64,000 nt of DNA from Psychrobacter coccoides (GCF_017498085.1 NZ_JAGBKM010000008.1:1-64000), one strand, 5' to 3'; positions 9,717 through 19,384 are shown, counted from the first letter of the stretch. A program made the numbers and translations. Notes: generated by a model not told the origin, from the sequence alone.

Positions 9717-10490
9717 CTAGACCATACGAATCGCACCATCTAAGCGTATAACCTCACCGTTTAAATAGGCATTATCGATAATATGAGTGACCAGTTTAGC
9801 AAACTCCTTTGGGTCGCCCATACGCTTAGGATAAGGAACACTCGCTTCTAACTGTCCACGAGCTTCTTCAGGAATACTATCCATCATAGGTGTGGCAAAG
9901 ACACCAGGCGCAATAGTCATCACTCGAATACCATGGCGACTCAGCTCACGTGCTAATGGTAGCGTGAGGCCCACGACCCCAGCTTTAGATGAGCCGTAGC
10001 TGCCTTGCCCGACTTGTCCATCAAATGCAGCAATAGATGCGGTATTAATAATGATACCATTATCTACATTTTTCTGGCTTGCATTTGTTATGCGCTTAGC
10101 GATGCTAGCCGCCACCAGCCGTGCTACATTAAACGAGCCAACCAGATTGATGTTGACGCCGCGGCTAAAAGTGTCTAGATCTGCAGGGTTATTCTCTCTA
10201 TCTAGCAGCTTTTGTACGACCACAATCCCTGCACAGTTGATTGACCCTTGCAGACCTCCAAACTCCTTTTCGGCCACATCAATAGCAGCCTGTACCTCAT
10301 CGCCACTGGTAACATCACAGCGCACAAAGCGTACATTGTCGCCCATTTCTTTTGCCAATGCCTCACCCGCCGCTGCATTAAGGTCAGCGATGACAACGTT
10401 GCCACCTTGACCAACAATCGCACGAACGACCGCCTCACCAAGCCCTGAGGCTCCGCCCGTTACCAAAAAACTGTGTCTCTCAATTTGCAT
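9717..10490 (-). CDS. SDR-family NAD(P)-dependent dehydrogenase, 3-hydroxyacyl-CoA dehydrogenase-like
   Basis: Cytoplasmic short-chain dehydrogenase of 257 residues. The Rossmann motif TGGASGLG is at residues 11-18, the NCAG motif at about 87-90, and the catalytic Ser and YxxxK in NTASIAAF and YGSSKAG at about 150-167. The segment GQGSYGSSKAGVVGLTLPLA resembles type II 3-hydroxyacyl-CoA dehydrogenases (HSD10 type), which oxidise short 3-hydroxyacyl-CoAs. It lies just downstream of an acyl-CoA synthetase on the same strand with a gap of about 96 bases, which fits a role in acyl-CoA oxidation. The specific substrate is inferred. Confidence 0.85.
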   Translation of the reverse strand: MQIERHSFLVTGGASGLGEAVVRAIVGQGGNVVIADLNAAAGEALAKEMGDNVRFVRCDVTSGDEVQAAIDVAEKEFGGLQGSINCAGIVVVQKLLDRENNPADLDTFSRGVNINLVGSFNVARLVAASIAKRITNASQKNVDNGIIINTASIAAFDGQVGQGSYGSSKAGVVGLTLPLARELSRHGIRVMTIAPGVFATPMMDSIPEEARGQLEASVPYPKRMGDPKEFAKLVTHIIDNAYLNGEVIRLDGAIRMV

Positions 10491-10586
10491 AACTTTTCCT
10501 TAATGCTTAGATTTTTAATTATTGGGTTTTTAATTATTAAGTTGTTAATTATTGGCTCATTAAAGCCTAAAATCACTTAAGTATCC

Positions 10587-12278
10587 TTACTCAGCGCTCA
10601 AACTCCGTAACAAAAAGCGTTGGATTTTACCGCTTGGTGTTTTTGGTAATGTAGCGACAAACTCAATCTCACGTGGAAAAGCATGTTTTGCGAGACGTTC
10701 ACGTACCAAGTCTTTAATCTGCTGCGCAATGTCGTCACTGCCTTCGATGCCCTCTTTAAGTACCACAAAGGATTTAATATTATGCCCACGTATCTCATCG
10801 GGCACACCAACAGCTGCTGATTCTGCAACTGCTGCATGCTCTAATACCGTGTTTTCAACATCCGTTGGCCCTACCCGATAACCGGCAGTGGTGATGATGT
10901 CGTCATCACGCCCTGAGAACCAATAAGTACCATCACTGTGACGCTCGACGACGTCACCGGTCAGGTAATAATCACCGGCAAAAGCATCTTTTTCGTTCCA
11001 GCTATAGCCCTGAAAGTAAAACGCTGGCGACTGACTGACCACTACAGCCAGCTGTCCTTGCTCACCATCGGGTAGTACCTGCATGTCATCATCCAACACC
11101 ACGAGGGTATGCCCTGGCAGCGCCATGCCCATTGAGCCGACTGGGCATTTATGCTCTAGAGCATGGTGCTCACAGCAGGTCATGCCCGTCTCTGTCTGTC
11201 CGTACTGATCACAAACACGGCAGCCCAAATGACTCTCAACCCAGCTTACCACTTCAGTATTTAAGGTCTCACCTGCTGAATTGGCACAGCGTAATGACAG
11301 CTTTGAAGGGCTGTTGGCAGTGATCTCTTCAAAGACACCACTGGACTTCATCATCCGAAAAGCGGTCGGCGAAGACGCTAAGTTGGTAATCTTATGGCGC
11401 ACCATAAAATCAAGTGTATTGGCAGCATCAAAGCCGGCTTCATTAAAATAAGTAGTGATACCCATCAGTAGAGGCCCTGTGATTGCATAATATAAACCAT
11501 AAGCCCAGCCCGGATCGGCCATATTCCAATAGTTATCATCTGTACGCAAATCAATAGCATAGCGCATATACAGATAAAACGTCGGTAATGCGGCGAGTGG
11601 CACACTCACACCTTTGGACTTACCGACTGTCCCTGAGGTAAACATTTGCAAAAATGGCGCATTACTGTCTAACAACACTGGGCTATATTCTTGAGATTGC
11701 AGTGCTTTTTTGTTGCTGTAATTGTCATCACCCCAGCTTTTAGCGTCTGCTTCACTGCCTATAAACACCATTTTGGTCTGTTGAGCTAAGTCCTCAAACT
11801 TATCACGGCTTGCTTGATTGGTAAAAACCACTTTAGTGTTGGCCTTATCCATTCGATACTTAATAGAGTCATAGCCAAAAGCAGTAAATAGTGGCTGATA
11901 AACGGCACCAATTCGCCAAGTTGCCAATACGATGGTGAGGAGCTCAGGGGTACGTGGCAGCATGGTCGCCACTTGGTCGCCTGCCTCTACGCCATAAGAC
12001 TGCAGTAGGTTTGCAACCTGTGCGCTGGATTTATCCAGTTCACGAAAGCTCATACGTGTGATATTACCAGCCGTGTCCTCATGAACCAGAGCAGTATGAT
12101 CGCCACGACCATCACGTACGTGACGTCCACAGCAAGCCATATAAGCGTTTAATCGATCGTCCATATGGGCACCAAATATTTCTTGCAATAACGCTTTCTT
12201 GTCAAAATTATTGTAATAATCAGCGTAGCTTATTGTGGTGCTTTTGGATGAGTTAGGGTTTGAAGATGAGAGAGTCAT
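10587..12278 (-). CDS. AMP-dependent acyl-CoA synthetase
   Basis: Activates a carboxylic acid to its acyl-CoA through an acyl-adenylate. The 563 residues show the phosphate-binding loop FTSGTVGKSKG (about 213-223), the central DQYGQTETG motif, the YWFSGRDDDIITTAGYR hinge region, and the C-terminal catalytic Lys in KTPSGKIQR about ten residues from the end. It resembles the acetyl-CoA and medium-chain (ACSM) synthetases more than long-chain ones. An AAAGGA ribosome site supports the start. Co-directional with the SDR dehydrogenase that follows, so probably one operon for short- or medium-chain acid use. Chain length specificity cannot be read from sequence. Confidence 0.88.
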   Translation of the reverse strand: MTLSSSNPNSSKSTTISYADYYNNFDKKALLQEIFGAHMDDRLNAYMACCGRHVRDGRGDHTALVHEDTAGNITRMSFRELDKSSAQVANLLQSYGVEAGDQVATMLPRTPELLTIVLATWRIGAVYQPLFTAFGYDSIKYRMDKANTKVVFTNQASRDKFEDLAQQTKMVFIGSEADAKSWGDDNYSNKKALQSQEYSPVLLDSNAPFLQMFTSGTVGKSKGVSVPLAALPTFYLYMRYAIDLRTDDNYWNMADPGWAYGLYYAITGPLLMGITTYFNEAGFDAANTLDFMVRHKITNLASSPTAFRMMKSSGVFEEITANSPSKLSLRCANSAGETLNTEVVSWVESHLGCRVCDQYGQTETGMTCCEHHALEHKCPVGSMGMALPGHTLVVLDDDMQVLPDGEQGQLAVVVSQSPAFYFQGYSWNEKDAFAGDYYLTGDVVERHSDGTYWFSGRDDDIITTAGYRVGPTDVENTVLEHAAVAESAAVGVPDEIRGHNIKSFVVLKEGIEGSDDIAQQIKDLVRERLAKHAFPREIEFVATLPKTPSGKIQRFLLRSLSAE

Positions 12279-12468
12279 GAGCTAATCCTTTAGCAATAAC
12301 GGGTGAATGATAAAGCAGCAAAAACAGCCCTATCCTATAAGCTGTTTGCTCGTATTGTTGGTATTTATCAAATATCCTATGTGCTAGTTGTAACGCATTT
12401 TTATATTTATTTCAATACATAGCGTATCATTTATATTATTTAACTGACTCTTATTTATTTAATAATAC

Positions 12469-13584
12469 TTACATTGAAGGCCTTAACAATCGCAGCAGCG
12501 CTTTTTCCTCTATGCTTTGGTATGTTTTAGTACGGCCTCGACGGGCATCTTTATAACGCTCAAAAAACCGTCCTGATAAAAACTGTTCGATAATGGTAGG
12601 GTGAATATACGAGGCACGGCAAACAGCAGGGGTGTTACCCAACTCTTCTGCGACGTTTTTTACCATAGCTGTGATGAGCTTTTGACGCGCATCGCTCTCA
12701 TGTTGACTGGCTAATATTTGCTTGCCTGCTGGCGTCTGCAGCTCATCGTACAGATAACTGGCTGCCAACACACTCCCCATCCATGTACGAAAGTCTTTGG
12801 CGCTATATGTCTGGCTTTTATCAGCATCGCCGCAAGTATGCATCCGGATATAGTCGTTGATATCTGCGCTATCGACGACTTGCTTATCGCCATCGCCATC
12901 TAAATATTTAAAAACCTGATAACCGGGCAACTCGCTACAGGATTGTACGATATCTATTAAACGCTCATCCTGTAGCTCAATATGGTGCTCCTTGGCGCTT
13001 TTTCCGATGAAATCAAATGCCAACCCATTATCGGTTTCGCTGACGTGCTTGCTACGTAATGTACTCAGCCCATAGCTTTTATTGAGCTTGGCATAACGAC
13101 TGTTACCGACTCGAATCAAAGTGGTTTCTAGTAGTTTGACCACTGCCGCTAAAACATTGTCACGTGACAATGGCTCTGACTCCAAGTCTTTTTCAACTTG
13201 CCCCCGTAGATTGGGTAATGCCTCAGCAAACCCAATCATGGCTATAAACTTGGCATGATCCCGGACACGATTCCATTCTGGATGGTACAAGTATTGTTTA
13301 CGGGACTTATCATCCCGCCCCGTCGATTGCAGGTGGCCTTTTTCGTCCTGACATATCCAAACCTCTGTCCATAGTGGCGGAATTACGAGCGCATCAAAAC
13401 GCTTGCGTAATGCCTTATCTTTTACCGTCTTGCCAGTAGCATCACGGTAAGTAAAGCCGCGCCCCCAACGTCTGCGTGTAAAACCAGGCTCATCATCACT
13501 GACGTAGCGCAGATTGGCACGCTGGGCAAGCCGCTCATAGTCATGGCGTAGATCATCTATCGGTTGCTCAGTGGTTTTTGCCAT
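12469..13584 (-). CDS. DNA topoisomerase IB (poxvirus/eukaryote-like)
   Basis: Relaxes supercoils by nicking one strand and forming a 3'-phosphotyrosyl link. Length 371 residues. The N-terminal part (RRRWGRGFTYRDATGK, VIPPLWTEVWIC) matches the bacterial/viral topoisomerase IB fold. The catalytic part holds RVGNSRYAK, the FRTWMGSVLAA helix with its active-site Arg, and the nucleophile Tyr326 in CRASYIHP. Bacterial TopIB is non-essential and patchily distributed, often considered horizontally acquired. Composition here does not stand out from its neighbours. Single gene between convergent and divergent neighbours. Confidence 0.9.
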   Translation of the reverse strand: MAKTTEQPIDDLRHDYERLAQRANLRYVSDDEPGFTRRRWGRGFTYRDATGKTVKDKALRKRFDALVIPPLWTEVWICQDEKGHLQSTGRDDKSRKQYLYHPEWNRVRDHAKFIAMIGFAEALPNLRGQVEKDLESEPLSRDNVLAAVVKLLETTLIRVGNSRYAKLNKSYGLSTLRSKHVSETDNGLAFDFIGKSAKEHHIELQDERLIDIVQSCSELPGYQVFKYLDGDGDKQVVDSADINDYIRMHTCGDADKSQTYSAKDFRTWMGSVLAASYLYDELQTPAGKQILASQHESDARQKLITAMVKNVAEELGNTPAVCRASYIHPTIIEQFLSGRFFERYKDARRGRTKTYQSIEEKALLRLLRPSM

Positions 13585-13762
13585 AAACTATTTTGCCTTT
13601 ATTATTGTTTGTTAAGGTTTTAAAAATTTAGAATTCTTAGCATAGATAAACTTGGCTGACTTTGCTGTTTATTTGGCACATATCATGTGTAAAGGTGTGT
13701 AAAATAGAGCCATAGTTCTATTTATATTTGAAATACAAATCACCCTTTAGGGCATCTAACCT

Positions 13763-14218
13763 ATGACTACAAACACCGACATTAAAATCACACCATTAGA
13801 TAAAGGCAATTACGATACTTGGTTGGCACTATGGCAACATTATCTGCAATTTTATGGAACCACTTTACCTCAAAATACTATAGAGGCAACATGGCAAAAT
13901 TTGCATAACGATGACGTACCTATCTACGGCTTTGGCGCTTGGCTAGACAATACATTAGTAGGATTCACTCACGTGGTGCTACATCCAAACACTTGGAATA
14001 CTACTGAATGTTGTTACTTAGAAGATTTGTATGTGAGTGAAAATATACGCAGGCAAGGGGTGGGACGAGCGCTTATTGAAAAGGTTTATGAGTTCGCTGC
14101 TAAAAAGCAGTGCAATCGCGTTTATTGGGTGACGCAAGAAGATAATACAGCGGCTCGAAAACTTTATGATACGCTAGCGACCAAGACAGATATGGTGCAA
14201 TATCGAAAGAGTTTATAA
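13763..14218 (+). CDS. GNAT-family N-acetyltransferase
   Basis: Acetyl-CoA-dependent N-acetyltransferase of 151 residues, a single compact domain. The acetyl-CoA loop RRQGVGRALIEKV (about residues 95-107) follows the strand LEDLYVSENI, and the C-terminal NTAARKLYDTL helix is typical. The sequence is similar in style to small acetyltransferases acting on amino acids, polyamines or peptides. The substrate is unknown. It is divergent from topoisomerase IB and convergent with prfB. Confidence 0.85.
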   Translation: MTTNTDIKITPLDKGNYDTWLALWQHYLQFYGTTLPQNTIEATWQNLHNDDVPIYGFGAWLDNTLVGFTHVVLHPNTWNTTECCYLEDLYVSENIRRQGVGRALIEKVYEFAAKKQCNRVYWVTQEDNTAARKLYDTLATKTDMVQYRKSL

Positions 14219-14250
14219 TTTAGAGTAACAGCTAATTAAAATAAAACCAT

Positions 14251-14280
14251 TAAAAAAACGCCAAGCGTCAAACGCTTGGC
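14251..14280 (-). terminator. Rho-independent terminator of prfB
   Basis: Stem GCCAAGCGT/ACGCTTGGC with a three-base loop (14260-14280) followed on the minus strand by seven Ts. It lies about 85 bases beyond the prfB stop; the plus strand lacks a T run after the stem. Confidence 0.78.
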
Positions 14281-14364
14281 ATGGTCTAAGTAGTCTTTTA
14301 AAAAAGTTAAATAGCTTAAAATGATATTTTATAACAATGTTTTATAGCGATATTTTATGATGAT

Positions 14365-15460
14365 TTACAGTCCTGCTTTTAGACTGGCCTCAATAAACGG
14401 ATCTAGGTCACCATCCAGTACGGCACTGGTATTTGAGGTTTCAACGCCAGTACGTAAATCCTTGATACGTGAGTCATCGAGCACATACGAGCGAATTTGG
14501 CTGCCCCAACCGATATCAGACTTATTGTCTTCGACCGCTTGCTGTTTCTCCATGCGTTTTTGCATTTCAAGCTCATACAGCTTAGCACGCAGCATCTTCA
14601 TCGCCGTGGCTTTGTTGCCGTGTTGGCTACGCTCATTTTGGCACGCCACCACCACGCCTGTCGGCTCATGAGTGATACGGACTGCAGAGTCCGTTGTATT
14701 GACGTGCTGGCCACCGGCGCCAGAAGAGCGATAGGTATCGATACGCAGATCGGCTGGATTGATATCAATCTCGACATCATCATCAATCTCAGGCGACACA
14801 AACACGGCAGCAAACGATGTGTGGCGACCATGGTTGCTATCAAAAGGAGACTTACGCACTAGGCGATGGACACCAATTTCGGTGCGCAACCAACCAAAAG
14901 CATAATCACCTTTAATCGCAATCGTTGCTGATTTGATGCCAGCGACGCCACCAGATGACACTTCAATCACTTCGACCTTAAACCCGTGCGACTCTGCCCA
15001 GCGTGTATACATACGCAGCAGCATCTCTGCCCAGTCTTGCGCCTCGGTACCACCGCTGCCTGACTGAATGTCCAAAAAGCAATTATTGGCATCCATCTCA
15101 CCGCTAAACATACGGCGAAACTCCAAGTCCGCCACCCTCTCTTCAGCACTGTCCAGCTCTGCTTGTACATCAGCCAGCAGGGCTTCATCTTCTGCTTCGA
15201 CGGCCAAGTCTAGCATCGCCGCAGCGTCTTCTAACGTCGTTTCGAGCGAGACAACCACATCGATGACACCATCAAGTTGGCTTTTTTCTTTATTAATCTT
15301 GGTCGCCCGCTCAGGATCATTCCACAGCTCAGGATTCTCTAGCTCTAAATTGACTTCTTCTAAGCGTTCTTGCTTACTATCGAAGTCAAAGATACCTCCT
15401 GAGGTCCTGTCCACGCTCGGATAAATCTTTGATTTTCTCTTGATACGGATTGATTTCCAT
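14365..15460 (-). CDS. prfB: Peptide chain release factor 2 with programmed +1 frameshift
   Basis: Class I release factor reading UGA and UAA stops. Translation starts at 15460 ([20 protein letters not shown]), meets an in-frame UGA at codon 25 and shifts +1 to continue [20 protein letters not shown], giving 364 residues, against 365 in Escherichia coli. The stop-recognition tripeptide SPF is in [10 protein letters not shown] and the hydrolysis motif GGQ is at about 249-251 ([10 protein letters not shown]). Annotating only the continuous frame from 15414 would lose the true N-terminus. Autoregulation follows: low RF2 means slow UGA reading and more shifting. Confidence 0.97.
15386..15400 (-). 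other. RF2 +1 recoding site
   Basis: On the minus strand the sequence reads AGGAGG TAT CTT TGA C. An internal Shine-Dalgarno-like AGGAGG sits three bases before CTT, then UGA followed by C, a poor termination context. This is the standard RF2 frameshift signal: CTT slips to TTT and reading resumes at GAC. Confidence 0.95.
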
Positions 15461-15532
15461 AAGTATTCCTAAAGTAATAAATGTCTGGCTAATATAGTTA
15501 ATCCTAAATAAAACTGGCATGCTTTATGTCAC

Positions 15533-15608
15533 GTGCTGCTAGTATCAATTTCTCTTGCGTGCTGTGCCTACGCCAACAGAGGCTGCGAAAAATTAATCCT
15601 AGCAGCAC
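15533..15608 (-). repeat. Dispersed palindromic repeat, copy C (inverted orientation)
   Basis: Ends GTGCTGCTAGTATCAATT and AATTAATCCTAGCAGCAC are inverted repeats. Read on the minus strand it contains TCGCAGCCTCTG and CAGCACGCAAGAGAAA, as in copy A. It lies just upstream of prfB on the promoter side. Confidence 0.72.
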
Positions 15609-15715
15609 TGTACTTATTTTAGAGTGTGTTAATCCTACTGCGCTATTTTAAAGGAGATTGACGCTAAAGAGTTGGCCAATTATCACTACATTTGCGTCAA
15701 ATTATTTTAAACCGT

Positions 15716-16417
15716 TTAAATCGACCAGTCTTCAACCGCCCAGCGATGCGCTAAAGCATGCGCATGCAGTGCATCATCAGGTGAGACACAAACTGCCACA
15801 TCTGCCCATTCAAGTAACGGAATATCATTTTTTGAATCTGAGTAAGCATAAGTTTTATTAAAGATAACATCTTGGGCCTTCTGTTTCTCGACCCACTTAT
15901 TCAAATGGTAGATTTTACCTTCTTTAAAGTTTGGCTTATCGGTGAGCTTACCGGTATAGCGGGCGTCTTTTATCTCAAGCGGCGTCGATAAGACGTTGGC
16001 TTCCTCGACCCCAAAACGCTTGGCGATAGCGGAGACCACGAAGTCATTGGTTGCTGAGATAATAACCACCTCGTGACCTTGTTCAATATGCTGGCACAGC
16101 ACCTCCATCGCTTTTGGACGAATATGGGGCTCAATCTCAGATTTGATATAATCCTCACGTAATTGATGCAGTCTATCCATAGGCAAGCTGCTCAAAAATT
16201 CGGCCACAAACTCATTATACTCGGTGGCATCCAGCGTCCCTTCGATATAGTCATTATAAAACTTCTGATTGGCGGTACGATATTCGGCCTCATCGACCAG
16301 ATCATGCTTGACGATATACTCGCCCCACAGATAATCGCTATCGACATCTAGAAGTGTATGATCTAAATCAAATAATGCCAGTTCTTTTTGCTCCATTTGT
16401 TGTTGTGTTGCCTGCAT
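15716..16417 (-). CDS. HAD-superfamily subfamily IB phosphatase (SerB-like)
   Basis: Cytoplasmic phosphohydrolase of 233 residues. The nucleophile motif FDLDHT places Asp17 and Asp19 near the N-terminus. Motif II is the VIISATNDFVV strand (about residues 117-127), and motif III/IV is the Lys region followed by AYSDSKNDIPLLEWAD. The helical cap lies between motifs I and II, as in the IB subfamily with phosphoserine phosphatase. This relative lacks obvious serine-specific features and is better called a HAD-IB hydrolase. AAGG seven bases upstream supports the start. Confidence 0.88.
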   Translation of the reverse strand: MQATQQQMEQKELALFDLDHTLLDVDSDYLWGEYIVKHDLVDEAEYRTANQKFYNDYIEGTLDATEYNEFVAEFLSSLPMDRLHQLREDYIKSEIEPHIRPKAMEVLCQHIEQGHEVVIISATNDFVVSAIAKRFGVEEANVLSTPLEIKDARYTGKLTDKPNFKEGKIYHLNKWVEKQKAQDVIFNKTYAYSDSKNDIPLLEWADVAVCVSPDDALHAHALAHRWAVEDWSI

Positions 16418-16601
16418 AATGAGACCTTAACTTTAATCATTGATGAATATAAATTATGTTGGATTTGGTTTTAAATTTGGCTTTAATATAAAAGCAATCT
16501 CATGTTTAAACGATCGCCATACTGCTTAACAACCGAAACTGTGCTAGCTTAACACAGGTACGCCGATCTTTAGAGTGCTGAATAAAAAAGTAAAAAACAC
16601 C

Positions 16602-17039
16602 ATGAAACCACCCGCTGACAAAACTTTTAAAAAAAACCGTCGCCCTGCGCGCTCAATCAAAGAGATTAGAAGACGCCAGTTGGGAGAGGCTTATCTGTCG
16701 CCTCTAGATCGTTTGGTCTACGCCCTACTAAGCGGCTTGATGTACGGCTTTGTCGGTTTAGTGATAGATATAGCAATCGTCATTATTCGATCGATATTAG
16801 ATATCGGTCATGGCGAGATGCTATGGTTATTTGCGCCTTTTTTGTTGTTGCTAGGCGCATTAATTGGTCTAATCTTTGGTAAAAATGTGGGTGCAGATAG
16901 TGTCAATGCGTTAAATAGCGACCCTATGGAACACCCTTATATCGATGCTTACACGGTGCGCCATGATATATTTCGTGGTATCGTCATCGGGGTTATCCTC
17001 TTTGGACTGATATGGCTGACGATGTTGCTGGTGATTTGA
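16602..17039 (+). CDS. Small inner-membrane protein of unknown function
   Basis: About 145 residues; an upstream GTG at 16575 would add nine. The N-terminus is strongly basic (KTFKKNRRPARSIKEIRRRQ), followed by three hydrophobic segments at about 40-62, 73-95 and 125-144. The arrangement suggests a cytoplasmic basic tail and three membrane spans. I do not recognise the family. It is divergent from the HAD phosphatase and convergent with the carbonic anhydrase-like gene, with only 24 bases between the two stops. Confidence 0.7.
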   Translation: MKPPADKTFKKNRRPARSIKEIRRRQLGEAYLSPLDRLVYALLSGLMYGFVGLVIDIAIVIIRSILDIGHGEMLWLFAPFLLLLGALIGLIFGKNVGADSVNALNSDPMEHPYIDAYTVRHDIFRGIVIGVILFGLIWLTMLLVI

Positions 17040-17063
17040 GGATGTTGGTCACGGGCGATGCTT

Positions 17064-17600
17064 TTAATCAGGCATAGCGATTTCTTTTAGGCCGCTTTTA
17101 AATTTCTGGCAACGGTCGCTATAATGTAGCGCTGATGCTTTTAGCATTGCTGCTTGCTCATCAGTCAAGGTTTTGACCACTTTGGCCGGTGCGCCCATAA
17201 CCAGTGAGTTGTCAGGTATCTCTTTACCTTCAGTCACCAAAGCCTTAGCACCGATGATACAGTTTTTACCAATTTTGGCGTTATTGAGCACCACAGCGCC
17301 AATACCAATCAAGCTGTTGTCACCGATCTCGCAACCGTGCAGCATCGCCAGATGCCCGATCGTCACATAATTACCGATATTGACTTCAATCCCAGCATCG
17401 GTATGAATGACGCTGTTTTCTTGTACATTACTATAGTCCCCGATATGGATACGCTCGTTATCCCCTCGAATGACCGCACCAAACCAGACACTGGCTTGAT
17501 GACCCAAATACACATCGCCTATCACTCGTGCACTGTCAGCCACCCAGCCGTTGAAAGGTACTGCAAACTCAGGTGCTTTATCCAAATATTGATAAATCAT
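17064..17600 (-). CDS. Gamma-carbonic anhydrase-like hexapeptide-repeat protein (YrdA/PaaY type)
   Basis: Left-handed beta-helix protein of 178 residues, expected to form trimers with a metal held by histidines from neighbouring subunits. Repeated hexapeptides run from about 15 to 150 (for example GDVYLG, IHIGDY, IGIGAV). The metal-binding histidines are in SVIHTD, TIGHLA and LHGCEI. The C-terminal [15 protein letters not shown] is typical. Some family members are thioesterases or have no known activity, so carbonic anhydrase activity is not assured. Confidence 0.88.
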   Translation of the reverse strand: MIYQYLDKAPEFAVPFNGWVADSARVIGDVYLGHQASVWFGAVIRGDNERIHIGDYSNVQENSVIHTDAGIEVNIGNYVTIGHLAMLHGCEIGDNSLIGIGAVVLNNAKIGKNCIIGAKALVTEGKEIPDNSLVMGAPAKVVKTLTDEQAAMLKASALHYSDRCQKFKSGLKEIAMPD

Positions 17601-17765
17601 AACAACTCCTTGTTCTATTGCTTATTATACGCATATTAGGTTTAATGAACGACACCCATTGTGACAAAGCCAACTGCTAAAATCTAGACGTTTTTAATTG
17701 GCTACCTTTAACGTGCAGTTGTGCGGCTATCAAAAAATCGTCTGGCTATCTGCGTTTATATTGTA

Positions 17766-17771
17766 TATAAT
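17766..17771 (+). promoter_or_regulatory. Candidate -10 element of the carA promoter
   Basis: TATAAT within TTGTATATAATGCGC, about 250 bases upstream of carA and about 18 bases before the 5' arm of the leader hairpin. No good -35 hexamer lies 17 bases upstream, so activator help is possible. Assigned by position and -10 match alone. Confidence 0.45.
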
Positions 17772-17788
17772 GCGCAAAATCTGTGCCT

Positions 17789-17871
17789 AAGCGAGCGGAC
17801 ATGATGCAAGTTACCTATTCACTACCCAGTGGGTTTTGTAGTTTCCATCGATAATGTCTTCTCGCTTTTTT
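17789..17871 (+). terminator. Putative attenuator hairpin in the carA leader
   Basis: The 5' arm (17789-17802, AAGCGAG then GACAT) pairs with the 3' arm (17854-17867, ATGTC then CTCGCTT) with a two-base mismatch between the paired blocks, and six Ts follow. The long loop holds a complete short reading frame whose start codon lies in one arm and stop codon touches the other. A translating ribosome would break the stem. Function is inferred from this geometry. Confidence 0.5.
17801..17854 (+). CDS. Possible carA leader peptide (17 residues)
   Basis: ATG ATG CAA ... CAT CGA TAA encodes MMQVTYSLPSGFCSFHR. It sits inside the leader hairpin of carA. The only arginine codon is the last before the stop, which is notable for an operon that supplies carbamoyl phosphate to arginine and pyrimidine synthesis. 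The ribosome site (GCGGAC) is weak, so translation is uncertain. Confidence 0.4.
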   Translation: MMQVTYSLPSGFCSFHR

Positions 17872-18019
17872 GTGGGCGTTTTTTGCCTTAAGCGCTTGAT
17901 ATAACTGCGTTTGAGGTGACTGAGACTGGGCTGTTTTTATCACGCAATAGTCAGTCTTTATAGGTAAATACCTGTAGCAATCACAGCACAGCACTCACCA
18001 ATAACAGCGGAGGCAACCC

Positions 18020-19267
18020 TTGAATTCATCGGCAAATATACAAGCAATTTTGGCACTAGCAGACGGTACGATCTTTCGCGGTGTGAGTATCGGTAGCCTT
18101 GGCCATCGTGTTGGTGAGGTGGTGTTTAATACAGCCATGACAGGCTACCAAGAGATTCTAACCGACCCAAGTTATGCCCGTCAGCTGGTCACCCTAACTT
18201 ACCCTCATATCGGCAATACTGGTACCAATAGCGAAGACACCGAATCTGGCAACAGCCATAAAATCTGGGCTGAGGGTTTAATCATTCGTGATGCGACCAT
18301 GTGCACGTCCAGTTTCCGTAACGCTGAACCACTCACTGACTATCTAAAACGCCACGATACTGTCGCTATCGCAGAGATTGACACCCGCCAGCTCACTCGT
18401 TTGTTACGAGATAAGGGCAATCAAAACGGTTGTATCATGACTGCTTCAAATGGCGAGACCATTAGCAGCGCAGACGAGCAACAAGCCATTACATTGGCAC
18501 AAGAATTCGCTGGTATCAAAGGTATGGACTTGGCAAAAGAGTGCTGTACACCAACGACATTTGAATGGACTGAGGGCACGTGGGAGCTGTCAGATACCCT
18601 ACTCAACCGTGAGGTCTCTGGTAGTCATGACAGTGACACGGGTGGCTTCTTTAAGCAGCTCGGTACTCATATCGACAAAAAATTCAATGTTGTGGCTTAT
18701 GATTTTGGTGTAAAAACCAACCTACTGCGTTTGTTGGTCGATCGTGGCTGCCATGTCACAGTGGTGCCTGCGCAAACGCCGATTGCAGATGTATTGGCCA
18801 TGAACCCAGACGGTATCTTTTTATCCAATGGCCCTGGCGATCCATCAGCCTGCGACTATGCCATCGATAACGTCCGTCATATCATTGAGCAAACCGACAT
18901 TCCAGCCTTTGGTATTTGCTTAGGGCATCAAATCATTGCCCTTGCTAGTGGCGCAAAAACCTTAAAGATGAAAACCGGTCATCACGGTGCCAACCATCCA
19001 GTACAAGATCTGGACTCTGGTAAAGTCATGATCACCAGTCAAAACCATGGCTTTGCGGTCGACGAGGACTCGCTACCTAAACACATAACATCTACCCATC
19101 GCTCATTATTTGATGGCACCAACCAAGGGCTTGAATTGGCAGATAAACCTGTGTTTAGTTTTCAAGGACACCCTGAAGCCAGCCCAGGGCCACATGAGTC
19201 TGCGGCATTGTTCGATAAGTTTGCAGAAATGATGGCAGCCGCTCAAGCAGAAACCATAGAATCATAA
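18020..19267 (+). CDS. carA: Carbamoyl-phosphate synthase small (glutaminase) subunit
   Basis: Releases ammonia from glutamine and passes it to CarB for carbamoyl phosphate, the precursor of arginine and pyrimidines. The 415 residues comprise an N-terminal CPSase domain (about 8-150, with [15 protein letters not shown]) and a C-terminal class I glutaminase with nucleophile Cys300 in FGICLGHQ and His384/Glu386 in [10 protein letters not shown]. Translation begins at TTG, supported by GGAGG six bases upstream and by alignment with the family N-terminus; no in-frame ATG gives a complete domain. It is somewhat longer than the E. coli protein (382), with a mid-protein extension around 185-210. Confidence 0.95.
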   Translation: MNSSANIQAILALADGTIFRGVSIGSLGHRVGEVVFNTAMTGYQEILTDPSYARQLVTLTYPHIGNTGTNSEDTESGNSHKIWAEGLIIRDATMCTSSFRNAEPLTDYLKRHDTVAIAEIDTRQLTRLLRDKGNQNGCIMTASNGETISSADEQQAITLAQEFAGIKGMDLAKECCTPTTFEWTEGTWELSDTLLNREVSGSHDSDTGGFFKQLGTHIDKKFNVVAYDFGVKTNLLRLLVDRGCHVTVVPAQTPIADVLAMNPDGIFLSNGPGDPSACDYAIDNVRHIIEQTDIPAFGICLGHQIIALASGAKTLKMKTGHHGANHPVQDLDSGKVMITSQNHGFAVDEDSLPKHITSTHRSLFDGTNQGLELADKPVFSFQGHPEASPGPHESAALFDKFAEMMAAAQAETIES

Positions 19268-19283
19268 GTAAATACAAATACGA

Positions 19284-19312
19284 TGCTTGAATCACTGATA
19301 GTGATTCAAGCA
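19284..19312 (+). other. Stem-loop between carA and carB
   Basis: Perfect 13-base-pair stem TGCTTGAATCACT/AGTGATTCAAGCA with a three-base loop. No T run follows, so it is not a standard terminator. It could protect or process the carA message or adjust the carA to carB ratio. Confidence 0.7.
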
Positions 19313-19384
19313 ACACCATTCGCAACAAAACTGATTTAAAGACAGACTTATTAAAATATCATTCAAACGAAGGTAGCCCTAACT

